Positions 47,699 to 57,900 of a stretch of 64,000 nt of DNA are shown here, in pieces. The notes below the pieces were generated by a model, which worked only from the letters and a program-made list of their open reading frames with translations, was not told the DNA's origin and did no database searches. Positions within the stretch are counted from its first letter, which is position 1. Every line of letters begins with the position of its first letter. The DNA is taken from NCBI GenBank assembly GCA_025094145.1, contig JALLLS010000008.1, positions 186,001 to 250,000 on the forward strand, read 5' to 3'. A program made the position numbers and the translations under genes. Source of the stretch: Spinellus fusiger. Taxonomy: Eukaryota > Mucoromycota > Mucoromycetes > Mucorales > Phycomycetaceae.

Positions 47699-48932
47699 CA
47701 CACCTAAAGATTTTTGGGATATAAAAGTAAATACACGGACAATAAAATCGCAATATTCTTATGATTGGCTAATGTGTTTTAAAAGGGTATTTTCGCTGTC
47801 TAAATGAACAATTTCAAACTCTATCTGCCTATTCTAGCAATAGCTACACTATCTTCATAAAGTATTGGTGCATCTTTGGGGAAATATAGTATAGAAATGT
47901 AGTATGGTTCCAAAAAAGACTTATGTGTATCTTAGTTTAGTACAGCGATAACTACACCGGATTCTTCTTTGATGTTTTGGTGGGTCGACTACCACTAGTT
48001 AATGGTGACTCCTTTCTTTTGGTACCAACAGACTGTACTGTCTTGGATCGACAAAAGCATTTGGGCCGTTTGCCTTCTTCTCTTAGCCCAAAAAACGACC
48101 ATGACAAAAGTTCAATGTTGCTGCCATGTCCTGATTCCAAAAGTATTGAGAAATCATCTCATAAGAAACTCCAGCAGATTTGGTCATGATCTTCAAACAT
48201 TGTTGGTTTTTGCACCCAAATAAAATAAATAATAATAATAATAATAAACTTATTGGTCTTTTCTTTGAATATCATATATATAAGCTTTTTACCTTTAAAG
48301 ACCATGACATGTCACTGTAGGATTCTTCTCTCTTCTGAAGGGTCTTGGGGTGTTGCACTTTCTTGAATTTATCAAGCTCACCGTTCTTACAGGCAGGATA
48401 TAGTACTAACTTATTTTAATAGATGATATATGGCTTATTATTCTTAAGACAAATATGGAGTACAAGGTAAGCATACTATCTCTCTTGATTGAATTATTAC
48501 TAATACACTCTTTTGATATTAGGCAAGTAAAGACTCTTTTCAAGTCAGTCTCATGTGGTCTTTTCTTTCTTATATACTGTCTAGGGTCTCTAAGGTATAC
48601 TCCCAAGCATGGTTATCTATATCCCAAGGATACAGTACAAGGCTTTTAGGGTATAGATTATATTGCTATGAGGGAATCTACTTAGGCAGTAGCTATAGTC
48701 ATAATATTTATTAGCTATACTATTATAATAAACAATTTTATCTATCAACAATTTTATTCATAAACAATATTTTTATTGATAATACAATTTGATATTGAGG
48801 TATCCACAAAAAGAACTAATAATGTAGATACTTGCAAACCTTTAATTTTAAACACAGTCCCATAAGAGGTGCGTTTTGCGTATGTAAAAGGAAGGATATA
48901 ACTGTTAAAGGCCAGAAAGATCTCCTGGTGTG
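47699..48932 (+). mobile_element. TIR element, copy C, with different internal DNA
   Basis: The 1234-base element starts CACACCTAAAGATTTTTGGG after TA (47697-47698) and ends CTCCTGGTGTG before TA (48933-48934). The outer 140 bases at the left and about 520 bases at the right match copies A and B, but 47840-48405 does not. That interior has coding-like text on the minus strand in two blocks: one near 48395-48300 (KNGELDKFKKVQHPKTLQKR) and one near 48180-47955 (QICWSFL, then a Ser/Arg/Lys-rich stretch). It may be host sequence acquired by the element, or the less decayed remains of the element's own gene. Confidence 0.65.
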
Positions 48933-48934
48933 TA

Positions 48935-51810
48935 GGGTGTTCATAAAATATACCTTTTATACTGAACTGAATTTAATGACAATTGGTGCTGTCTTTATTG
49001 GACCCGCTATCTAGCTCCAATGGAGCAAATATTATAATACTCATCCTATCAGCATACCATTAACACAGTATATTAGCACATGTTTTAATAACATGATCTA
49101 TTTAACCTTGCTCAAACTGTCCATCTCAATAAGTGTATAGGATTTTCGGGACAGTATTTTCTTTCATTATAATGAATTTCTTTTTTAGAATTTTAGGCAT
49201 ACACGTTAGCAAGTTGAATGAATGCTCAGCTTTACTCTATGTATTAAAGACATCAAGACTGTTGTAATATAATTCTTATTGATACAATCTAAGAAATAAA
49301 TATTTGTCTAAAATAGTTGAGTTCTCCGTAAGCAAAAAATAGAAAGGAATAGGGTTATGAACACTATAAAAATCTATATCTTTGAAATGAAGATGAAAGA
49401 CAAAGGGCAGTCTGCAATTGATCATGCATTCATGTTGTATAAACAACTAAAATGTCCTTTGATGCAAGGCACTACTATGCAACTATAGCCTATATTTCAT
49501 AAGGCTCAATGCAGTTGGGGTTTCCACAGCAGTTTAGATAGCACGATTGTTTTTATTTTTTGATGAACTCCAATTAAACTATTTACGGCCATTCATTGCT
49601 ATCTTTAGAGATCAAAGAGAAGTCGATGAGCATATTCTCGATATGATTGGTGATAATAATGAGAACCTTGAAATAGGCTTTTATAACACCACGATTTGCC
49701 ACTTCACACGCATGTTATAGTTACACTACATTAGCAACGCCAATGAAAGATCTGTCATTGTTGTATCTCTAGCTTCTGGAAGTTTAAAAAAATGGCCAAA
49801 GCTTTTATTGTTTCAGAAGCACAATAATCTGATTATCAGGATTGCATGCAATAGTACAGTAATTGCTATGTAGTATTGTATATCGTATGGAGTTTAGTTC
49901 TTTCTTCTTAGCTAGAGAATAGTGATAGTATGAAGAAATGAGGTAATAATAATAACAGTCACCCCATCAATGCACTGTCATCTAGAATAGGATATTTGAT
50001 TTTGTTAGGCTCTTTACATTTAGAAGCTTGAGTTATGTCATCACTATTGAATGAAAACTAGATACCTGAGTCTTAAATCATTTAGACTACTGAATGATCA
50101 GGGCACTAAAATTAAGTGAAGTGAAAAATTGTAAGGAAATAAAAGGCCGGGACGATGTCATGAGTCAATGCTGCCCTCGATTGCTGTCTCAACATACATG
50201 TGCCACTTACCAGTTGGATGAAGAGAAAGAAAGAAAGAAAGAAATCATAATAGAAAAAAACAGTCCCCCGCCAGGCCAATACTGTATTACAGCTAGGCCT
50301 TATCCTTTACGATGTCACAATTATTGATAAGGGTTTATGACTACTAAAGGCTAAAAGTTAAGGGCTGAGAACACTTGTGGGTATGTGTGTGAATTCATAC
50401 TCCAGCTGAAACATATCCTAGTGCTCACTAATTACAGTGTAACAAGGCTTGCTCTTTTTTCTTTCTTTCCTTTCTTTCCAGTAAGCCTTCTTGGGAGACA
50501 ATAAGAAGGATAGGATTTACGTAATCTTTATACACTATCCTTTTATTATTGTCTTTTTTCTATATGTTTTCTTTTTGTGTTCATGCTGATTAAATATGAG
50601 ACCATTTTAGCTCTGTAGATGAGGTAACTGAAGAAATGGGCGATTCTTCGTTATTTATCTGCAGCTGTGTTGCATTGGGACTGTACTCTCATCTATTGGC
50701 TGGATTTCTGACGAGAAATGTGCTACCACTATGGATCTATGATATTACAATGGCTTAAATAGCCCAGTACTTGTGTGTTCCCCGAACAATAGAAGCCACA
50801 GCCGTAAATACATTTTTTACTTTACTAATTGTAGTGATAGTTTATTCCATAGTTTACTCTATAGTCTATAGTTCTGATGATATAATATTTCATTTCATTC
50901 AAAAAGTCAAAAGATAGACCTTATATTTCTTACTATATTTTTGTATGTTCCTTTTTCATGCGTAGCAGGTAATTAGGCTAAGTGTGACTTTTGTATGCTT
51001 GATTTGTACTACTTTTATTTTTGCCTTCTTGTTTGCCTCATATATGAACCAAAGAAAACAACATGTAGGTGATATTTGTGATACGCGTGCTACTTTTGTG
51101 TAATCAACACCCAATGCTTACCCCTAAATAATTTCAAAAGGGTTTGTTCAGTCCGGGAACCGCAAAAGAGATTAGAAAATATATTAAATAGTTTATTTTA
51201 TTTTTCTGCTATTGAGAAATACATAAAAGCTCTTCACAAGAAGTGTAGATATTTTTTTTCCACTGAAATGTAGGCTATGTTTTTTTTTTCAGCAGAAAAC
51301 AATGAACCTCCCCTGTATTGTTATCCTAAATACTAGGATGAGAAGAAATAGAATAATAGTACAATAGTACAGACGATGGGGAAGAAAAGTGATTGAATTA
51401 TTGAATTACTATTATTGTCATGCTGATAGAACAAAACAAAACATACACTTGCTTCTCTGAGCCATCATTTGAGTAATAAAAAAATACAAACAACGAAATA
51501 GACATCAGAGATACTTTATTCTCTATTCCAATCCACCTTTTTCTTTTAAGAAGTATCTATAGCACAGAGATACCAATAAGATTACTCAACCAGAGGCTAC
51601 TGAGGTAAATAATGATCAAGTCAAAAGCTGCTCTACACAAGTATTGAAATAAAGTGTAAAAGGGCGGGCTTCTAGCATAGTTCTTTTCTTCTTTTTTTAC
51701 TAGGTCACAAAGGCTGATGGTATTATTACTATGAAAAGAAACCTTTCTTCTCTTCAAAGGAATAAAAACAGACGAATAAGTAAATATGCATAAGAGAAAT
51801 AGGATATTGG
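48935..51810. other. AT-rich spacer without a supported gene
   Basis: Only short open frames. A segment at 49580-49720 reads FIAIFRDQREVDEHILDMIG, followed by protein-like text, and might be a gene relic. (GAAA)n at 50225-50245 and several poly(A/T) runs are present. No RNA gene is seen. Confidence 0.45.
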
Positions 51811-52280
51811 TTGACATCCATAAAAAATGCATGCACAGGTTATATGAGACGCGGTAGAATGAAAGGATCTGCAACACTATATAAATATATTAACAAGCTC
51901 ATGGCTAGAAATGTAATTGATTATACTTTTTGTTTAGCTATGCCTAATAAAAACACCCTTTTGACTCGTCATATGGTGGTGACCAGACCATCGCGAAAAG
52001 AAGTAAAAAAAAGAGATGGATATTCACAAGTCCTCTCAATTACTTTTGCTTGTATTTATATTAATATACGTATGATTACATTCTCTTTTGTTTGGTATAA
52101 TGCCAATAAGACTAACATTAAACATTGTAAGAGTCTATCCTAAGGATGAAAAAGGATCAGGTAGCTGTGTAGTACTTCGGTATTCAACCGAAATACATCA
52201 AAAAAAGATTCTGTGTACTTGTACATGCATGTGTACGAGTGTAAAAAAAAACAAGAGAAAAGGTGACTCGTCAGAATAGC
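51811..52280 (+). pseudogene. Unidentified coding-like fragment
   Basis: A 110-codon frame reads LYKYINKLMARNVIDYTFCL, then KNTLLTRHMVVTRPSRKEVK, with natural-looking composition, before turning into AT-rich hydrophobic noise. The surrounding DNA is AT-rich and repeat-like. No family is recognised. It could be a transposon remnant or chance. Confidence 0.25.
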
Positions 52281-52665
52281 AAAAAATACTCAAAGATATT
52301 GCATACAAACTGATAGAAACGTACAAAAGTAAGGTATTAAGTTTATTTAGTGTACCGGAGAAGTCGGTTAGTAGCTACCGGTGAGACCATAGGATCATAT
52401 AAAAGTGCGAGTCAGTAAGACAGGATATATTATATGTAACCAGACAAATAGAGTAAGACCCATCCCCTTTAACAATAGCTTGAGCTTGGCAATACGAAGG
52501 ATTTGTTCAGAAAGAGGAAATAATACTAAGTTATGTTTTCGACTTTCTATATTAAGTCATCCATAAATAGTAGAGCAAGCTTGTCAACCTCAATCATCGG
52601 AGTCTAACTTTCTACAGATCGACAATGAAGCCATCTCCGCTAATTCAAAGGGACTTATATATAAA
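52281..52665. promoter_or_regulatory. Upstream region of the hypothetical gene
   Basis: About 385 bases upstream of the next gene. It contains a short TACCGG...CTACCGGTG repeat near 52355-52385 and a pyrimidine-rich stretch just before 52735. No known sites. Confidence 0.35.
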
Positions 52666-53670
52666 ATGGCACCCATTGTCTTTTTCTGCCTTTATTCATT
52701 TACACTCATTGTTCATCTTTTTTCTATCTTTATAATGTCCATTGATTTTCTGTCCAGTGATATAGAGTTCCCCTCGGACTCTAATGAACCAAAGCTATCT
52801 GCCTCGTCATTAACAAAGATGCCAGAACCCGTAGATTGGGTTCTTCACGATCATTACAGCACAGTACTTGAAAGATCACGCACATCCATTCAATCATTTA
52901 CAGATCTGTATAAACTAGAGCCTGTTAAAGAAGATTTGGCTGAGAAACTATTTTTCACATCTGTGGGCACAAAGAACCTTCCTCTTTTTGAATTATCCGA
53001 CAAACAAGATGAAAAGGCCATGCTTTTGGCCCTTGCCAACCATATTAAGCCAGTTGCAGCAGCCTTAAGCACACCTACACCAGACCCTTCATCAGATCTA
53101 CGCGCTGCATTGCGCGGTGCATTAGAATTGGTTGAGAATGATATGCAGCGCAACAGTATGCAGGACAGTCACTCAACACCACCCCGCCCGGTGCTGGTCA
53201 CCAAGAGCGAGCAAGATCATTGGAACTGGAAAAATGAATTACTTCAGACTCCATTAAAGCCTGATGTTCATCTCGAGACTGCACCCGTAAACATCCGCTT
53301 CTCTCAGCACTGGGATGATCAGCAAGATTTTGTCATTGAAAGTTATCAAGGCTCTCCAATGAATTACGAAAACAGTGCTATGAATGAACCCCCCATCTTA
53401 CTCGACTCTTCTATTGCTTCTACAGCCACCAGTATCTATGAGGCTTCCATATTACCAGAACTCACTATGGAATCAATGTCTCCTGTTGACTCATTCGAAA
53501 CTCAGCCAAAGATCTATGCTGAACCCATTATCACCGTTAAATATGTTTCTACTCCTTTATCACCAAAACCAACTCTTTGGAAGAGTCTGGTTTCCAAGTT
53601 CAAGAAAATGACTAGTACGAACAAAAAGGTGTCTCAAGAAACATCCAAAAACTCCACTCGCATCTTTTAA
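52666..53670 (+). CDS. Hypothetical protein, 334 aa (311 aa from the second start)
   Basis: A single intronless frame. The first ATG gives a hydrophobic leader (IVFFCLYSFTLIVHLFSIFI) that could be a signal anchor, but the DNA there is pyrimidine-rich as in fungal leaders, so the ATG at 52735 (MSIDFLSSD) may be the real start. The rest is polar and Ser/Thr/Pro-rich, with a helical acidic middle (ALANHIKPVAAAL, LRAALRGALELVENDMQ) and a basic C-terminus (LWKSLVSKFKKMTSTNKK). No domain is recognised. The 3' flank has poly(T)-poly(A) and CA repeats at about 53755-53815. A real expressed gene seems likely from the composition. Function unknown. Confidence 0.65.
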   Translation: MAPIVFFCLYSFTLIVHLFSIFIMSIDFLSSDIEFPSDSNEPKLSASSLTKMPEPVDWVLHDHYSTVLERSRTSIQSFTDLYKLEPVKEDLAEKLFFTSVGTKNLPLFELSDKQDEKAMLLALANHIKPVAAALSTPTPDPSSDLRAALRGALELVENDMQRNSMQDSHSTPPRPVLVTKSEQDHWNWKNELLQTPLKPDVHLETAPVNIRFSQHWDDQQDFVIESYQGSPMNYENSAMNEPPILLDSSIASTATSIYEASILPELTMESMSPVDSFETQPKIYAEPIITVKYVSTPLSPKPTLWKSLVSKFKKMTSTNKKVSQETSKNSTRIF

Positions 53671-55861
53671 AAAGAAAAAGGACAAACTCATTTAATATCT
53701 TGCCCTGCCATTTCTGACTTTTTTGTATTCTTTTCCCTTTCTTCTACCTGAACTTTTTTTTCTCTTTTTTTTCAAAAAAAAAACACACACACATAAACAC
53801 ACACGCACACACTGCCCATATAATGAAACTCCCTCTACTCTTCTCCTTTTCTCCCTGTATTGTGTATATAGCTCATTCTAATTCTTAGCATTACCCATTT
53901 TATGTACATAAGTTGGTATAGTTTCTTCAGTTCTGTTATTATTATCTAGTAGACTAGCAAACTATAAGTAAACAATACAATAAAAACATTAAATTCATTC
54001 ATCAACTTATAAGCCATGGCTAATGATCATAATATATCATGTTAGTAATAATCTAATGAATCATAATGAATTATGGCACTTTTTCGATCTTTTGTCCGCA
54101 TGGCACATGAATACATTATCGTCATGATATCTAAGCTGCGAGGGTGTGGGTGGTATAGCACTTTTGTTAGAGTGCGAGTCACTTTCTTATTGCTATAGGC
54201 CTGTATTTGTCCTACTGTCTTCTCTATTCACCGATCTCTATCCTCCCTCTTGCATCATGACTATCCTCTTAGCACCGAGTGCGGAGTTGGTGAGTGCTTA
54301 TTTTCTATTTAGAATAGATTTCACGGGCCTCCTAAGTTATATTTATGACACTATCTGATATTCCACGGAGTGTCTAGCCCACCCCATAGTAAAAGACTTG
54401 TTTTATTTTTATAAATAAAAGTTGAAAACCACCCTTTAATGATATACAGTTATAGGGGTAAAAGTAATTTATAAAGAAGGAAAGAAAAGATTAATAAGCA
54501 TACATACATTGGACTGCTTACGGATCTCTACTTGGATCATCATAATAAATCTTTCTATTTTATTAGTACACTTGTTGCAAATGACTACACTATGATATCT
54601 ATATTAAAAGAGTGACCCACAATGATCACTTGAAAAAAGTCTTATTTTACTTTATAATTACATGGATACTAACCCTACAATGCCTTTTATTTAATTATCC
54701 TTTGATACTACTTGATAATGATTTTTAAAATGCACAAAAGTACAAGTCAGATCAGATCAGATCAACTATAGTTTGGGCTCTCCTATTATTATTATCTTTT
54801 TTATTTATTTATTTAATATAATGAATGAAATATAATAAAAACTCTTCTAATAATGACAGTTGAGTATTTCTATTTATATAGAAAAGAAAAAGGGGATTGT
54901 TAAAATACAAATTAGATATATGAGGAGAAGAGAAGAGTGAGATATAAGCTATACATAGTCAAGTCTTACAGGCTTTAATTATCTTTATTCATTGAACATG
55001 AAATATGTGTAGACAGAAATACTTATAACATTGGTCTAATCATTGTGGATTTTAGATTGAATTGAGTCAATAATAAAGACAAACGTATGAGTTTTCTTGA
55101 GTGTAATGGAGTAGCATTGTAATTGCCACTAAATTGTATTGCATAGGCCTGTAATGGTGATGTAAACAGGCTTTGTAAGTTTATACAATAGTAATAATTT
55201 GTTATTTTAGAACATAATTTAAAATTTAAATTCTCGACATGGAAAGAGAAATAGTATTGTTAAGCACGTTTTCTTTGATGTTGTAAATAGATAAAAACAT
55301 ATCAATAGAAAGAAAGGATGTTTTCACACAGGAATGATTCGTCTCATCCTATCTTCCTATTGAAATACAAAGAATGCATAGTCAGACTTCATGCAATGGC
55401 ATGTCTTGATGTTTGGATCAACAATACAATATAGAATGATCGACTTGGTTCCAAGACCCTCAGCTGTCTTACTATTATGCAGGGTATTACAGCAAGGCAT
55501 CATTGAGTGGCATTCTACTTTATATGTGCTAATAAAATGAAAGAAGCAAATACTGATTAGACTAGAGATGAAGTCATAACAGGAATGGTTTCTGTTGATG
55601 CAGTGCTTTTAAAATGATGATAACATTTGTGTAATTCAAGCTAAAGGTAACAATCCATTGTAGGTAGGTCTTGTGTCATGTAGCAGTGACAAACAGTATC
55701 ACTTTAATATTTATAGTTAACACACTACTCTATTTGCTCTAGCCTTTTACTTGCTAAAGAGAACTGCTTTTCTTTTTTTTTTTAAAAAAAAAAAAGAAAA
55801 AGAATAGCCAAGCAGATATTACAAAGGGCCTGGTTTTCATGCAAAGTGGATATTTTTATGC
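53671..55861. other. Convergent spacer with an A/T hairpin next to MRE11
   Basis: Gene-free DNA between the convergent hypothetical gene and MRE11. It contains CA repeats at 53780-53812, ATT repeats near 54790 and, 60-90 bases past the MRE11 stop, a near-perfect poly(T)-poly(A) palindrome at 55769-55803 that may act at the transcript end. Confidence 0.5.
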
Positions 55862-57376
55862 CTAAAACTTATTAATGTCTATTTTCTCGGCTTTATGTAA
55901 TACTTCCATAATCTCATCGGGTGTTCTTATTACACCTGGAGGTGCACAAATATTCTTTAATGCTTCTTCTAGAAGTCGTTTATAATGTCCATGCACAATA
56001 TTTGGATCCTCAGACTTATAAGCTATCTCAACAAACTCAACAATGCTTGGCCCTGATACAAGTGGGAGATCATCTCCTAGATTCTCCTTGAAATAGTCTT
56101 TGAATAGTTTTGTCTGATGTTCTTGCACAGGTTCGGGGACCGAGGTTGTGGTTGTTTTCTTTCTTATCACCTTGTCTCTTGTTCGATGCAGTAATATAAT
56201 ATCACGCGGATTTGCTACTTGCTTTTCAAACAGAGTACCAAAGTGTTGAACATTAAAGGCTGAGAAACCACCACTGTAATCCACTCTCAGCCGAATCAAT
56301 GGCAGAAGCATCTCTTCTTCTTCACTGTGAGACTGATCCCAGGTATCCTTTGCTTTCTGTATCATCATCTTCACCTGATCTGCCAAATATCTCTCACATG
56401 CTTCTTGGTCTGTCTTTTTTAGGTTTGGGACACTAGAAAGTTCAATTTGCAAAAACTCAAAAGGTCTGACAGATTTAAGTGGGATCTGCTGTAGAGAATA
56501 GGACCCTTTCTTGATGTTCAGTATTCCTACATGCTTTGGTACAGCCTCACTCATGGATAAACTGGTCGCTACAGAAGATCCAGGCTGTGTGACTTCAAAA
56601 GAAGGGAAATGTTCAGGCTGCAATCGACATTCATGTTCATGACCCCAAAGGATAAGGTCAAAGAAAGAATCAATGTATTCTTCTGGTAAACAATTTGTTG
56701 GGTTGTGTCTAGCTCTGTTTTGGTGAAGTACAAACATGTTGAATGCACTTGACCAGCCATTAGGCTCTGCTTCTACAGGACGAGAAAAAGTAACATTGTC
56801 GCTCTGCCATCTCTCGAGAAGCTTCTGATCTTTAATGTTGCCCAATCCATACAATGCCAACTTTGTTTCTCCTTTTTGTAGCAGAATAGGTGAAATCACA
56901 GGATTCTCTAGGTCAATGCATCTTCCAAAGTAATTCAATAAACCCGATGCTGCCAATAAATCTAAAGCTGAACGATCAAGGAGACCTGTTGGTCTGTCGT
57001 GATTGCCATGAATAGAGAATACTGGGCAGCCCACATTAAGATTAGCGTCATAGTAATTGGCTATCTTGAACTCTCCCTCAAAATTCACAGACTGGTCACT
57101 TGCAATGCGTACAGTAGGTGCTCGTTCTCCGAGACTATACCGTCTTAGCAAGTTGATAGTCTTGGTAAAGCAGTCTCTCGATGGTTCGGCGTCATGAAAT
57201 AGGTCACCACCGAGAAGAACAAGATCTACCTGGTTATCATTGGCGATCTTTAATATTTCCTCAAATGTTCTGAAGCTATCCTGTCCCGTAATAGAGTCCT
57301 TTTCTTTAAAGCCAAGGTGATTGTCGGTTGCAATTAAAACGCACAGGGTATCGGGATCGTGATTTATGAATGACAT
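55862..57376 (-). CDS. MRE11: DNA double-strand break repair nuclease Mre11
   Basis: An intronless 504-aa reading frame. Mre11 is the nuclease of the Mre11-Rad50-Nbs1 complex, which processes DNA ends in the nucleus. The phosphodiesterase motifs that bind two metals are all present: ATDNHLG (motif I), GGDLFHD (II), IHGNHD (III), VLHQNRARH (IV) and WGHEHEC (V), followed by QPGSSVATSL. The capping domain follows (RLRVDYSGGFSAFNVQHFG). The protein ends about 80 residues after the cap with LHKAEKIDINKF. Most Mre11 proteins continue for another 100-200 residues with a second DNA-binding region and Gly-Arg repeats; none is present before the TAG at 55862-55864. The start is the first ATG of the conserved N-terminus. 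Confidence 0.96.
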   Translation of the reverse strand: MSFINHDPDTLCVLIATDNHLGFKEKDSITGQDSFRTFEEILKIANDNQVDLVLLGGDLFHDAEPSRDCFTKTINLLRRYSLGERAPTVRIASDQSVNFEGEFKIANYYDANLNVGCPVFSIHGNHDRPTGLLDRSALDLLAASGLLNYFGRCIDLENPVISPILLQKGETKLALYGLGNIKDQKLLERWQSDNVTFSRPVEAEPNGWSSAFNMFVLHQNRARHNPTNCLPEEYIDSFFDLILWGHEHECRLQPEHFPSFEVTQPGSSVATSLSMSEAVPKHVGILNIKKGSYSLQQIPLKSVRPFEFLQIELSSVPNLKKTDQEACERYLADQVKMMIQKAKDTWDQSHSEEEEMLLPLIRLRVDYSGGFSAFNVQHFGTLFEKQVANPRDIILLHRTRDKVIRKKTTTTSVPEPVQEHQTKLFKDYFKENLGDDLPLVSGPSIVEFVEIAYKSEDPNIVHGHYKRLLEEALKNICAPPGVIRTPDEIMEVLHKAEKIDINKF

Positions 57377-57745
57377 TACAGAAAGTAGATACTTTATTAT
57401 GTGAGCAATTTGATATTTTCTCTTGTTGATTCTATACTCCTGTGATTCACGTGCCGCACGTCATAACGTGTCGGTCTATTCAATAAAGAATCCAAACAAG
57501 ATAAATAAGAATGGTAACTGGTCAACAAGATGTATCTTTTGGAATTGTACGTTTCTATTCCTATTGTGATTGTTACTGAATAACCACTCAATATTCCTGG
57601 ACCAGAAAAAAGTCGCCATTGTAAGTCTTTATAAAGCACTCAAATGACAGCAATCCCATAGAGATAGATCTAATGTATACCTTTAGAGAGGAGGTTTCTT
57701 TCTTTCTTTCCATAGTTCAAACCCCACTACCAGCAAGCAATACTA
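57377..57745. promoter_or_regulatory. MRE11 upstream region
   Basis: About 370 bases between the MRE11 start and the target site of the LINE. No gene is supported. Palindromic CACGTGCCGCACGTCATAAC lies near 57449-57468 and might be a regulatory site. Confidence 0.4.
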
Positions 57746-57758
57746 GTACTATAATTGT
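57746..57758 (+). repeat. Left target-site duplication of LINE B
   Basis: GTACTATAATTGT, repeated exactly at 61898-61910. Confidence 0.9.
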
Positions 57759-57898
57759 GCCCTACCTAGGGTGACTAGATCCATTTCCTCTGCTACCACC
57801 AAGCCCACCACCCACATCCCTGAAGTACAGGCCAAGCCTGCTTCAACCCCTGCCATTCCTTCTACTGGAACAACACCAGCAACTACACTAACATCTTA
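57759..57898 (+). pseudogene. LINE B ORF1, 3' end
   Basis: Open frame of about 46 codons, rich in Pro, Thr and Ala, entering from the truncated 5' end and stopping at the TAG at 57896-57898, two bases before the ORF2 ATG. Only the low-complexity tail of ORF1 is left. Confidence 0.55.
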
Positions 57899-57900
57899 GG

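Noticed and set aside
50094..50327. 77-codon plus ORF
   Set aside because: It contains a simple GAAA repeat and shows no conserved features.
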